A stretch of DNA of 64,000 nt from Sipunculus nudus. Taxonomy: Eukaryota; Annelida; Sipuncula; Golfingiida; Sipunculidae. The notes under the pieces were generated by a model. It searched no databases. It was not told where the DNA came from and saw only the letters and a list, made by a program, of their open reading frames with translations. Positions 29,570-41,959 of this stretch are shown one piece after another (position 1 is the stretch's first letter; each line of letters opens with the position of its first letter). Both the position numbers and the translations under genes were made by a program. The stretch spans positions 61,074,453 through 61,138,452 of the forward strand of contig CM049311.1 of NCBI GenBank assembly GCA_026874595.1. The letters are read 5' to 3'.

Positions 29570-30369
29570 CTGTTAACATGCATTGTACATATATATTACA
29601 TGTATCAAATACATATTACATACATATTCAATTTAGATTAGGAAATGAGTCAATGTGTCCACTAATCTGTCTTAATACAAATGTTTTCAACATAAAGGTA
29701 AGATTATTTGTGATTAACAAATCAATATGGGGTCAGCTAACTGAGAAATATTCATCTTAACACATATACTGATAATGTGAATCAGTTTCATATCAATTTC
29801 ATACAGGGCTGTTAAAAATACACTGCTGCACTGGTAAATCACAATACAAATTGAGATATTACATTGGTATCACCTGTATTGACACTCTGATGATACATGC
29901 TAAACTGATTGTCAGTGAAGTGATATCTTACATGGGCCTGAATGCAAAGATAGTCATCTGCCCAGTGTTAAACTGGGAAAGTGCAGCTTCAGTAATGCCC
30001 TGATATTCAAAAACTTTGAGAAGAACCCCCTTGAAATTTGAAATACATAAAAATACAAAGTGACAAAGTAACCAATACTAATTAGGACACAGCAAAATAC
30101 AGGTACCAAATATTAAATAAAGGTCACCCTAATAAGATATTCATTCTTTGCTATTTCTATATGTCTGTTAGCTTATGTATGATTTTTTTATATGATTCCT
30201 GGACCCATGATATTGCAGTAGGCAAATATTTTTGCTCAATTTTTTGCAACAGATCTTGGACTCTCAGGTGTTCAGATGTTTGTTGCAGCTCTGGTGCTAA
30301 AACATTGGTGCCCCCAATCCCTGGGTTTTGGGATACATATATAGACCTGAAGTAAGGAAGACCACCTAC

Positions 30370-30526
30370 CCTGAGCAGGCCATCGTTCTTGAAGACCATG
30401 CCACATTTATCACAGATAGCAGCTCGACTGTCTGCGTGCTTGCGTTCAATATGCTTCCTGATATCAGTGAACGTGTAGCCGTAGAAATCACAGATCCCAC
30501 ATTTGTAGTCTCTTTGACCTTTGTGC
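30370..30526 (-). CDS. Exon: end of finger 7, finger 8, start of finger 9
   Basis: The sequence RHKGQRDYKCGICDFYGYTF continues to the full finger 8, C-x2-C-x12-H-x4-H (CGIC ... HIERKH), and then CDKCGMVFKNDGLLR, the first half of finger 9. The acceptor is acatggcag; the donor is CTCAGG|gtaggt. It is 157 bases, phase 2 in and phase 0 out. The aromatic-rich DFYGYTF segment in finger 8 is distinctive and would be a good probe for orthologues. A repeat element starts about 57 bases beyond the acceptor side (30,583), close enough to matter for branch-point placement. Confidence 0.93.
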
Positions 30527-30582
30527 CTGCCATGTTAAATGTAAAATTTAATGTCTTAATATCAATATGTATAATGAGAAAA

Positions 30583-32380
30583 AACAAGGGACCTATGGGT
30601 CACTGTGCTCAGCTGACGTTAACCTTGAAGGTAAAAATCTAAAATAATATCAAATGGAGATAAAGTGTAAGAGGAAGAGGTAATAAAGGCCATGGTTGGT
30701 TTATATGATTGGTTTGTATTGATGAGCAAGAAATTGTTGCAAAAAATATTTTGTGACCTGACCATGTGTTTCCTAATGTTGAAACTAAAGCATGTGAGCA
30801 GTTTGTGAACAAATGATCTGTACTATTACCATGATCATTAGTTGGTTTTTCGATTAACTGTTGACATTTCAGTCATTTACACATTTGTTCAATGGAATCT
30901 ATTTTTTTGTATAATATATATTATTAAATATATATGTATTTTTTTATGAAATGTATACATTTGAAATATAGCTAATTAACAACATAAAACAGGGCAAACA
31001 AAGCCTGATCTCAAATTCTGCTGAGGCAGGAAAATAATGAACAAATGTTTGTATTAAATCCTCATTTTTTTATCACATCAATTATTTTCTAATTTAAGTT
31101 TATATTTCTATACATTTCCAATTTAACATATATATCTGAATATAAAAGTTGATCCATAATTCTCAATTGCATCATCATAAATCTCAATCTTGCCAGATAA
31201 CACCACATCATGCATACAAATGTTTATTTATTTTTTACCACAAAAATATATCTTTTAAATCTGCAAAACAATAAATATCTAAAAATAATACTTGATTTAG
31301 ATTTCACAATTTTTAATTATGTCTTTATTTATCCATAATGTGCTTCATATTTTATAATAATTTAAGCATACTGATGGGTTCAATAATATTTGTTAAAATC
31401 ATTTAAAAGAAAATTGATTTCTTTAAAAATGCTACATTACACAACATTGCATCTTCTGCATTACACCTTGAATTATTTGGGTTTGCAGGGGGGGGGGGGG
31501 GTTTGATTGGGGTGGTGATATGAGAATAACTGTACACCTGTCACAGCAGGGGATCTCCCCCAGTGACTGTAACAAATTAGAAACCCTGGCATAGCTGACT
31601 TCCAGTGACCTGGAATGGGACCCTGCATCTGTAATCAAAGCAAGTGACTACAGAAAAAAAATCAATAACTAGCTTAATTTTCAAGCTTTTATTTTCAAAT
31701 TTCAGATTTAGACAAACTAAATATTTATGTTTACATGCTGTGAAAATTAAATCAATGGTGCTTACAGGAAAAAAACGTGCCATGGTCAAAGTTGGGCAAA
31801 ATTTAAGGTGCTGATTTTTTTTTTATGCTAATAACTTAAAAAATTTACAAAATTCAGATCTAATTTTGGGTAAACAATTGAATCTTAATTAAACATAGTT
31901 ATATACTTGAGAAAATAGACTCTAGTTTCAAAATTTTTCATGTTAAGTGAGTTATTATTTTTCCTGATTTTTTACAAAGTCCATTATGTCTGGGCCCATA
32001 ACTTAAAGAATTTATACTTTACAGACTTAATTTCTGGCATGTACATAGGAACTATATAGAGGAATATTTATGGTAAATATGAAGAAAACCAGATGAGTGG
32101 TTTTGATATTAGGCAGTCCTGAAGTGTGAAAATAGGATTTTAATAAAAATTGAGGTTTTTCCTTAATTTCTCAAAGGAATGAAGTCGCAAAGACCCAGTT
32201 TTCGGCTTGGTAGGAGATCTTGGGGACATCTAACATTATGCTGAATTTTGGATTCCTAGGTTTTACGGTTTCAAAACGTGCTTCATCTACGGACGGACGG
32301 ACGGATGGACGGACAGACGGACGGACGACGGACAATGGACCACGACTATAGCTCAGATGACTTATAGTCAGCTGAGCTAA
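30583..32380 (+). mobile_element. HINE-like element, family 2, copy A
   Basis: It starts aacaagggacctatgggtca then ctcagctgac, and ends with a GACGGACGG tract (32,291-32,330) and the hairpin AGCTCAGATGACT-tat-AGTCAGCTGAGCT (32,350-32,378). The interior is not in short tandem units; it contains a G-tract at 31,489-31,502 and AT-rich sequence. Two more copies of the interior are at 47,273 and 49,080. It fills most of the intron between the exons for fingers 7 and 8. Confidence 0.82.
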
Positions 32381-32785
32381 AAAATGATGCAAATATCAAT
32401 ATATGTCACACCATTCCCAAAATGTCATTTGAGAAGAATATGCTTCATCTTTTCTCCTTTGACAAGTAATATTTTTTTTTTTTTTTTTACAAAATATCGT
32501 GTTAACCTTATATTTTGTATCATTCACTACAATAATTTTGGATCTTGTGGTTCATACTGCATATGTTGTCAAAAATATAGATACAGATGTCAGTCCAAAA
32601 TAATAAATTTCGTATCTTAATATTAAAGACATGCCATTATCTTAAATGACCAGACAGTGTCTAATATTTGCTGTAACCATAATCAGGCAAATATATGTAA
32701 AATGTTACACACAGCTATTTTAACTTTACCATATAAAGACCACTTATCATTCTTTATTATTTCATTAGAAATGACACAGACTCAC

Positions 32786-32905
32786 CTTTTGACATGGAGT
32801 TCTTTATTTTTTATATGTCTGAATGCCTTGCCACATACTTCACAAGTGTGTCTTGGTTCCTCGTGAATCAACAAGTGCTTGGTGATATCTGACCGCTCAC
32901 AGCCC
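32786..32905 (-). CDS. Exon: end of finger 6 and most of finger 7
   Basis: The exon opens after tgtcttacag and contributes RGCERSDITKHLLIH, completing finger 6 with the expected twelve residues between the second Cys and first His. Finger 7 follows (CEVCGKAFRHIKNKELH); its second histidine is the first full codon of the next exon. Length is 120 bases, phase 2 both ends; the donor AAAAG|gtgagt is a near-perfect consensus. Skipping would stay in frame but would fuse half fingers 6 and 7 into one unit. Confidence 0.93.
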
Positions 32906-33650
32906 CTGTAAGACAACAAACATACAGTTATTGTATCATGACTCATTTCTCACTATCAAGAATTACATAGTATAGATCTAGAATATATCATGACTACTAG
33001 TTTGCCCTATGTACAACTGACTCATGCAAGTCAACCTAAAATAGTTTTCAGGAATCACTGATAATTTTAAATACCAGCACAACTTGTTCACACTTGCAAA
33101 GCTATAACCTGTGCTTATATTTTCATATAAACATGTGAAAGAACCACCTAGGATGTGCACAACTGCTTTTGCTGCTATGAACATGGAACAGAAAATGACA
33201 CACTAAACCATGATAGACACTGCTGATTCAAATACTGGTTACTAGCTATGGAAAGTGATCAGAAAAATAAGAGCACAGTTCCATGAAATCTGCATGAAAG
33301 ATCATCATACAATAATGCAAAGATGTAGTTCAGCCAGATGGGGATAGGTGGTGCTGTTTACACTGCCTCATACCTCATACCAGTACTCTGGGCTTAACTT
33401 AAGGCATTTCATTTAATGTCATATGTAACTAAAACAACTCAAAGAATCACATCAAGTGTTAAACAAACAATGGCAGCTGGGTCTGACTTACCTTGAATAG
33501 AGAAAAAAATGGAGTTTTGCCACTTCACCCATAAGGTCAGTAGGAAAGATTTTTGTGTATTGACAACTCATGAGCAACACTATTTCACTGATTGGCATTA
33601 TAAGATATATAAGAAAACCATAAAATGTAAAAAAAGAAACTTGATTATAC

Positions 33651-33817
33651 CTGTATTCACAATGTGGACACTTGAAAGGTTTTTCTGGTTCGTGAATACG
33701 CAAATGGCGCTTCAAGTGAGCCTTCCTTGTGAACTTCTTCCCACAGGCAGTACATTCATAGAGCACCTCAGCTGGCATGTGCACCATCTTAACATGCATC
33801 TTTAAGATGTACTGATC
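33651..33817 (-). CDS. Exon: end of finger 4, finger 5, start of finger 6
   Basis: The peptide [20 protein letters not shown] completes finger 4 as C-x2-C-x12-H-x4-H. Finger 5 follows, [21 protein letters not shown], a textbook C2H2 unit. The linker HEPEKPFKC between fingers 5 and 6 is the closest to the classical TGEKPFKC linker in this protein, so fingers 5 and 6 probably bind DNA as a rigid pair. The exon ends within finger 6 after CPHCEY. It is 167 bases, phase 0 in and phase 2 out; the acceptor is ttccttgtag and the donor TACAG|gtataa. Confidence 0.94.
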
Positions 33818-34390
33818 CTACAAGGAATATTTCATTTCATTCACAAGGGTAGTACATTCACATAGTGTACCAAGGAGGGTCTAAGCAAGCATCTTCAAGA
33901 TAAACTCATCCTGTGAGATATATTTCTTTTCATTATCTTCCTGTGAATTGCTATCCTATATAATCTTCAAAATTATTTACTAATATAAGTAATACCCATT
34001 TTGGTGATTAGCAGATAACTGAAATGTATATGAAATTTATATGATAAACACTAGACAAATGCTATGCTTTCATGTAACTCTGGCCAAAATGTAAAAAAAA
34101 ATAAACAGTACATTATATTAATCAAACATTTAAATGTTGTAAAGGCATTATATGTTAATACTGTGTGTGTATATTCAAATCATCCATGTTGTGATTCTTA
34201 TACACTTAAGGTATTTTCCAAAAAATATATTTCCTTGTGAACTGGCAAGCTGCCTCGGGCAATCTTCATTCAATGCAAGTTTATAAATTTTACTCAAGAA
34301 GAACCAACATGATTTAATATTATTTAAAATCATGTGAAATGTGAGCATTGTTCAAGACCAGATTAATAATGACATAGGGACGTGACTGAC

Positions 34391-34519
34391 CTTGTATCGT
34401 TTACCGCAGATCTGACATTCACACCCCTCAGGGTTGTGCCTCATCATGTGCCTTTTGATCACGTAGCCATGCTCCGCCATGAACCCACATTCCTCGCAGA
34501 TACACTTAGGATGAGCATC
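34391..34519 (-). CDS. Exon: end of finger 2, finger 3, start of finger 4
   Basis: The 129-base exon (phase 0 both ends) supplies DAH for finger 2, then a full finger CEECGFMAEHGYVIKRH...RH (C-x2-C-x12-H-x3-H), then CQICGKRYK, the cysteine half of finger 4. The acceptor is tgagacag and the donor TACAAG|gtcagt. The linker between fingers 3 and 4 (NPEGCEC) is not of the TGEKP type, so these fingers may be more flexible than a classical Kruppel array. An open plus-strand frame over this exon is a shadow. Confidence 0.93.
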
Positions 34520-36327
34520 CTGTCTCAGGTAAAACAGGTATACATTACTGGTGATATCTGGACACAGTTTAATTCACACTAAATGTTGTATTGTAACTTG
34601 TGAATACATGTGTCATAGGGTAAACACCAGCTGACATCATGAAAACTTTACTTTATGAGAACTCATTTACCAAAAATCCATGGAAAAATGACTTAAAGAC
34701 AATTTGTGGTGTTCACAGATTCTGCAGCAAAAATATCATGAAAACATACTGTGGAAGTGATTAACTTAGCATGTCTGACTTTTTGCACTTTTTTTCACAT
34801 TAAAGCATGAGCGCAATTCGAATTTTTGTGCAAATCAGTATGTATAGGGAATTCATTTTGTATCAAATTAAACTATTTAAAAGGCAGATCTGCAGTGCAA
34901 CCTACCTCCCACCTAATAAGGTCCAGGTGACTGCATACATGCAACTAGCGACCAAGAACCATGACGGCAAGGTGTTATCAATACGTAACTAACCTGGACT
35001 AATTACATTTGTGAATGGTACTGCACCCACCCATGTTGTTTGCCATCTGTGTAAGTTGTAGAATGGACCTATCCACCACAGCCCAAATGCTCCACCCTTT
35101 TAACTTATTATTATAATGAGCCCCCAAAACGCTCCTACACTTATGGACTTCCGTGCCCATGGTAGCGAGAGCTGATCATAACATAATAATGACATCACAA
35201 AGGGCGATGGCGCATGACGTCATATTGACTGACGTCATCAACTCGTATCACCTGACCATTGTTTACTATATCTCAGCCATATATGAACTGTGTTGCAATA
35301 TATACTGGATTATTTGTCCCATACGAAGTATGTGCCAGGTAAGACATTATTATTCACGCAGTAGTCGGAGGAATGGCTCATGCAACCTATAGTCTAGAAA
35401 CTTTTTATACTGTCTCCTTCGTATAATAAAATATCCCGGAAAACATGCCGACATGGGTACTGATAGTATTTACAGACTACACGTGTTCTGTTTGACAGAG
35501 CTCTGTCAAATTATGCAAAATATTATTTTTGTCAGATGACTGACGCTTTACAATGTTTAAGGTCACCTGATTGGTTGCACCTTAGTCCCATGCTTATGTT
35601 TATTCATTGAATGAATATGCGATTAAGGTCGCATAGAGTTCATGGATAGGTCGATTGCTCAACAATAACTGGGAATACTGACAAGAAGAAGCCAGATAAG
35701 TGTGAACAAAAAACGGAGCTGGCTCAGCTCTGTCATACTTCAAAGCCATTGGGAGGGGGGTTCTAAAGGTCTTAAAAGGCTACTTGTTTCACTTTTGTTT
35801 CTACAAATCACTGTAAATAGGAAGGGGTTTCAGCTGAGATATCACTTGCTATAGTCATTTCAACAAAAGAGTGACCATTGAAATTTGGCAATTATTCTCT
35901 TAAACTCAAATATTTTCACACAGTTTAACAGTAAAGCTGTTGAGGGACCAAAGGCCTGATGTGAGATGTAAAACCTCATAACAAAAACCAACATTTATGT
36001 TTTGCAACCCTCTGGTTTTTCTTAATCTTGTTGCCAAGTGACATGGCGTCTGCCATAGGTTGCAGGCAACTGTATTTTTTTAGAATATTTATGACCAGTC
36101 ATTAGCCAATCAGGAGTTTTCAAGTGCAGATGTTCCAGTTGTGACTGGTGACCTTAACCTTCATGAATGGGGTTGAGGTGTTGTAAAAATTAGATTGTTT
36201 CTCAGATATCGATTTCATTGCATTGCTTTAATATTTTGCTAGGTATGATTATAATTTAAATATAGTAAATAAGGCCAACACCCCATTCCTTCATTGCAAC
36301 ATGCCATCTGAAATTAATCTGCCAGTA
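34520..36327. other. Intron part with CpG-containing, repeat-free sequence
   Basis: This is the low-coordinate end of the 8.6-kb intron inside finger 2. The piece 35,120-35,700 holds the paired CRE sites and several CpGs; 35,720-36,300 is ordinary AT-rich intron. No exon with acceptable sites and phase was found. Confidence 0.5.
35190..35237. promoter_or_regulatory. Paired CRE palindromes in a CpG-containing intronic patch
   Basis: Two exact TGACGTCA sites at 35,215-35,222 and 35,230-35,237 are spaced 15 bases apart start to start, with a related tgacatca at 35,190. TGACGTCA is the consensus site for CREB/ATF bZIP proteins. The surrounding 35,120-35,700 has many CpGs in otherwise CpG-poor sequence. 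It lies about 600 bases upstream (gene sense) of the exon at 34,391-34,519, so an internal promoter or enhancer is possible. Confidence 0.4.
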
Positions 36328-39300
36328 CCGTAAAATCTCCACTTAAAACCGCGGTTTAATCAAGAAATTCAAAATCTTGAAATCAGGCTGATTTCCTGAA
36401 AGCACTGTGCGGTTTATACTAGAAGGGTTTCCTGAATATCTTCCTGACAGACATCGTTTTTGGGCCGACGAGTGGGCGATAATATTGCAACTTTCGAAGG
36501 CCGTTCTTAGCAGCAGTCTCGCATGCATGGGATCCGTGTGTAAATGTATTATTTACGTTAATTTGTTATTTCTAAATTAGAAATTGCTGATTAGTTTTCG
36601 TGTGACTTATAACTTGTTATAAAATCTTGGTAATTGTCACCAAATAATACGTTTACAACAACCCTGCTGTAACACACAGCGGCCCACTTCGTTGGGCATG
36701 GTCAAGCAAAATTGAAATAAAAGCCGACTTTAAACCCATTTGCGGCATTATTTAGCAATGATTATTTGTTTCAAACGTTAAATAAACAAGTGACCCATGG
36801 GTCATGACGCTCACCTGACTGGGAAGAGATTTGCAAAAGGAAATTTTATCATCTGAATGGTAGTATATACCCATTCAACTGAAGCATCAAACAGATTAAA
36901 GAATAAGCCAAGATTGTATCTGAATTTTTATATCTCAAAATATGGGAAAAAATGCGTAAACTTTAAAAAAATACAGGTGGTTCCACCAGTCTGCAGAAAC
37001 TAATAAAAACACTTAATGGTCAACATCCATGCAAAGAATCATAGTGATTTCTGCATTAATTGTTCAGATACTTCAGCTTTTGAATCAAATTTTCCATTAT
37101 TCTGAGGGATACTTCGGAGTCCTATAGCGTGAAGGATATGAGTAACAGAGACCTAATTTCAGATTTCCAAAGACACTCTCACGGGCCTCCTTGCATGACA
37201 AGAATGAAGATTCTAGGTCCAGTTGTTACAATTTGTGCCATGTTAACAGATGACAGCATCCTTAAAGGTCTCAAAAATAGAAAAAAAAATTCAAAAAAAT
37301 TTAATAAAATATAGGTTGCACCATAAGTCTGAAGAAACTGATGAAACACTCCATAATCAATATGCATGTAAAGAATCATGGTGACCTCTGCATTAGTTGG
37401 TCAATTACTTCAGCTTTTGTATCAAATTGTCCATTATTCTGAGGGATACTTCGGAGTCCTATAGCTTGAAGGATATGGGAAACAGAGAACTAATTTAAGG
37501 TTTCCACAGACACTTTTCATGGGCCTCCTTGCATGACAAGAATGAAGATTCTAGGTCCAGTTGTTACAATTTGTACCCTGTTGACACATAACCACATCCT
37601 TAAAGGTCTTAAAAATAGAGAAAAAAATTGTAAAAATGTGTAACAAGCCCCATAGCTTGAAGAATATAGGTAACAGAGACCTAATTCCAGGTTTCTAGGG
37701 AGTCTGCAGAAACTGATGAAACATCTCATGATCTCTTTGTATGAAATTTTTGACTATTCTGGGGGGTACTTTGGGGCCCTACAGCATGAAGGATATGGGT
37801 AACAGAGACCTAATTTCAGGTTTCCATGGAGACTTTTCAGTGTGTCAAGAATGAAGATTCTAGGTCCAGTTGTTATGATTTGTGCCCTGTTAACAGATGT
37901 TCATATCTTTAAAGGTCTCAAAAATAGTGAAAAAAATTTGTAAAGAATCGAAAAATACAGGTGGCGCCACCAGTCTGCAGAAACCTATGAAACACTCCAT
38001 GATCAATATCCATGCAAAGAACCATGGTAATCAATGCATTAGTCGTTCAGATATTTCAGTTTTGGTATCAAATTTTCAATATTCAGCGGGGGTACTTCAG
38101 AGCCCCATAGCTTGAAGAATCTGGGTAACAGAGACCTAATTCCAGGTTTCAAAGGAGACTTTTCATGGGCCTCCCCCAATGTCAAAAATGAAGATTCTAG
38201 GTCCAGTTGTTATGATTTGTGCCCTGTTAACAGATGACTGCATCTTTTAGGGTCTCAAAAATAGAGAAAAAAATCGTAAAAAATCGAAAAAATACAGATG
38301 GCGTCCGCAGTCTGCAGAAACTGATGAAACATCTCATGTTTAATATGTATGCCAAAAATCATGACCATCAGTGATGTAGTTAATGAGATATTGAAGTTTT
38401 TGTATGAAATTTTTCACTATTCTGGGGGGTACTTTGGGGCCCCATAGCTCAAAGGATATGGGTAACAGAGACCTAATTTTTGGTTTCCATGGAGACTTTT
38501 CATAGGTCTCTCAGAATATCAAGAATAAAGCTTCTAGATCCAGTCTTAACGATTTGTGCCCTGTTAACAGATGTCCACATTTTTAAAGGTCTCAAAAATA
38601 GAGAAAAAAATTCGTAAAAAATCGAAAAATATAGGTTGCGCCACCAGTCTGCAGAAACTGATGAAACAACGCATGATTATTATGTATGCCAAAAATCATG
38701 ACCATCAGTGATGTAGTTAATGAGATATTGAAGTTTTTGTATGAAATTTTTCACTATTCTTGGGAGTACTTTGGGGCCCCATAGCTTGAAGGATATGGGT
38801 AATAGAGACCTAATTTCTATTTTCCATGGAGACTTTTCATAGGTCTCTCAGAATGTCAGGAATGAAGATTCTAGGTCCAGTCTTTACGATTTGTGCCCTG
38901 TTAACAGATGTCCACATTTTTAAAGGTCTCAAAAATAAAGAAAAAAATCGTAAAAAATCGAAAAAATACAGATGGCGTCCGCAGTCTGCAGAAACTGATG
39001 AAACATCTCATGATTAATATGTATGCCAAAAATCATGACCATCAGTCATGTAGTTAATGAGATATTGAAGTTTTTGTATGAAATTTTTCACTATTCTGGG
39101 GGGGTACTTTGGGGCCTCATAGCTCAAAGGATATGGGTAACAGAGACCTAATTTTTGGTTTCCATGGAGACTTTTCATAGGTCTCTCAGAATATCAAGAA
39201 TAGAGCTTCTAGATCCAGTCTTAACGATTTGTGCCCTGTTAACAGATGTCCACATTTTTAAAGGTCTCAAAAATAGAGAAAAAAATTCGTAAAAAATCGA

Positions 39301-41959
39301 AAAATATAGGTTGCGCCACCAGTCTGCAGAAACTGATGAAACAACGCATGATTAATATGTATGCCAAAAATCATGACCATCAGTGATGTAGTTAATGAGA
39401 TATTGAAGTTTTTGTATGAAATTTTTCACTATTCTTGGGAGTACTTTGGGGCCCCATAGCTTGAAGGATATGGGTAATAGAGACCTAATTTCTAGTTTCC
39501 ATGGAGACTTTTCATAGGTCTCTCAGAATGTCAGGAATGAAGATTCTAGGTCCGGTCTTTACGATTTGTGCCCTGTTAACAGATGTCCACATTTTTAAAG
39601 GTCTCAAAAATAGAGAAAAAAATTTGTAAAAAATCGAAAAATACAGGTGGCGCCACCAGTCTGCAGGAACTGATGAAACATCTCATGATTAATAGGTATG
39701 CCAAAAATCATGACCATCAGTGATGTAGTTAATGAGATATTGAAGTTTTTGTATGAAATTTTTCACTATCCTGGGGGGTACTTTGCGGCCTCATAGCTCG
39801 AAGGATATGGGTAACAGAGACCTAATTTTTGGTTTCCATGGAGACTTTTCATAGGTCTCTCAGAATATCAAGAATAAAGCTTCTAGATCCAGTCTTAACG
39901 ATTTGTGCCCTGTCAACAGATGTCCACATTTTTAAAGGTCTCAAAAATAGAGAAAAAAATTCGTAAAAAATCGAAAAATATAGGTTGCGCCACCAGTCTG
40001 CAGAAACTGATGAAACATCGCATGATTAATATGTATGCCAAAAATCATGACCAGCAGTGATGTAGTTAATGAGATATTGAAGTTTTTGTATGAAATTTTT
40101 CACTATTCTGGGGGGTACTTTGGGGCCTCATAGCTCGAAGGATATGGGTAACAGAGACCTAATTTTTGGTTTCCATGGGGACTTATCATAGGTCTCTCAG
40201 AATATCAAGAAAAAAGCTTCTAGATCCAGTCTTAACGATTTGTGCCCTGTTAACAGATGTCCACATTTTTAAAGACCTCAAAAACAGAGAAAACAATTAG
40301 AAAAGAATCGAAAAATACAGGTGGCGCCACCAGTCTGCAGGAACTGATGAAACATCTCATGATCAATATGTATGCCAAAAATCATGACCATCAGTGATGT
40401 AGTTAATGAGATATTGAAGTTTTTGTATGAAATTTTTCACTATTCTAGGGGGTACTTTGGGGCCCCATAGCTCAAAGGATTTGGGTAACAGAGACCTAAT
40501 TTCTGGTTTCCATGGAGACTTTTCATAGGTCTCTCACTGTGTCAAGAATGAAGATTCTAGGTCCAGTCTTTACGATTTGTGCCCTGTTAACAGTTGTTCA
40601 CATTTTTAAAGGTCTCAAAAATAGAGAAAAAAATTCGTAAAAAATCTAAAAATACAGGTGGCGCCACCAATCTGCAGGAACTGATGAAACATCTCATGAT
40701 AAATATGTATGCCAAAAATCATGACCATCAGTGATGTAGTTAATGAGATATTAAAGTTTTTGTATGAAAATTTTGACTATTCTGGGGGGTACTTTGGGGC
40801 CCAATAGCTCGAAGGATATGGGTAACAGAGACCTAATTTCTGGTTTCCAAGGAGATTTTTCATTGACCTCTCAGAATGTAAAGTTACAAGATTCTAAGTC
40901 CAGCGGTTACGATTTGTGCCAGGTTAACGGACAGACAGACAGACGGACGACGGACAAAGAGTGATCGCTATAGCTCAGCATGACTGAAAGTCAGCTGAGC
41001 TAATAAAAAGCTGACATCGTAAAGAGTCACACAATAGCAGACGATCGTTTTAAAAATAAAGTTTGAGTGCCGCCATGTGCTGAAATGTCCCGGTATTCTG
41101 CTAAGAATATTTTGAACGGCTGTACGCGGTGGGTGGTAAACAGAACAGCCACCTATTTCGTCCCAGCATGCCTTGCGCCAGCACTGCCTTGACAACATTG
41201 CTCCCTACACGGAAATATTCTTCAGGAAAAAAACTTGCTTACCCTGACAGGCCACTTTAATTTTTACCTTAAAATCACTCGTTTTCAAGCGTCATGTTTC
41301 CTATACGTGCGTATCTCGACAAGGTATCTTCAGTTACTTTGATATTTAGTTAAGTTGACCAGCGATGTTTTCAAACGCACCAGCAAATTGTGACATGGAG
41401 CGATGTCAACGTACGATGTGACGATGATAATACCGAAGTAACCAGTATGAAAATGATTTGAATCTTCCGAGTAATTCAAGAAAATGGAATTTTCATAAAA
41501 AATGAAGACTTCAAAATATTACTTTTAGAATTAAAATATACGATGACTTGAAATGGATCAGCAGAATATTTTTTCCAAAATATAATGACAAATCAGTAGC
41601 AAACAAGAATACGGCACGGAATATAAAATCTGTATAAACAGGCAGAGGTTCACCGGCCCTTACGTCTTCCGAAACTTCATGCTTGAGTGACCCTGCAAAA
41701 AAAGTGTTATGATGTGTTTAAATAAAATGCCAAAGGAATTTTAAAGTGGACAGGAATGGCCGAGTCGCAACCTACGCGGGTTCATTTGTAGAGGATAGCT
41801 TGATTGTATCTTTTGTCAAATCATTCCGTAGCGAAAGTTGGTGCGGTTTTAAAGGGGGGTTCTTAGTATTTGAGCCCCTCGCGGTGTCTCACATGGAATT
41901 TCGGCGAAGTCTGGGTGCGGTTTTAATCGGAAGTGCGGTTTTAAGTGGAGATTTTACGG
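36328..41959. mobile_element. TA-flanked TIR DNA transposon, split by a later insertion
   Basis: The 25 bases at 36,328-36,352 (starting CCGTAAAATCTCCACTTA) are the exact reverse complement of 41,935-41,959. Both outer edges are flanked by TA (36,326-36,327 and 41,960-41,961), the target duplication of Tc1/mariner/pogo-like elements. Inside lies a different repeat (36,782-41,002); without it the element would be about 1.4 kb. Inner edges carry extra copies of the 'gcggtttt' motif. I see no recognisable transposase in the arms, so it is probably non-autonomous. It sits in the intron between finger 2's two exons. Confidence 0.8.
36782..41002 (+). mobile_element. Pearl/HINE-like element with a 337-base tandem array
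   Basis: The 5' end has the 14-base palindrome TGACCCATGGGTCA (36,791-36,804) followed by ctcacctgact. The body is a tandem array; the anchor cagtctgcag or its equivalent falls at 37,971, 38,308, 38,645, 38,982, 39,320, 39,657, 39,994, 40,331 and 40,668, a spacing of 337 or 338. Earlier, more diverged units are at 36,987 and 37,325, and a truncated one near 37,700. The array ends in a GACGG-type tract (40,928-40,957) and a hairpin (40,972-41,001, arms AGCTCAG-TGACT / AGTCA-CTGAGCT). Many units carry GGTGGCGCCACC. The same ends bound the element at 53,766. Confidence 0.88.

Noticed and set aside
37960-40950. CRISPR-like regular repeats
   Set aside because: Units of 337 bases that are similar throughout are satellite-type tandem repeats in a eukaryotic intron, not short repeats with unique spacers.
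40972-41002. Canonical Helitron 3' end (hairpin then CTRR)
   Set aside because: CTAA occurs at the hairpin edge but not about ten bases after it, the 5' TC start and A|T site are not seen, and inverted ends are present; a Helentron/HINE-like reading fits better.
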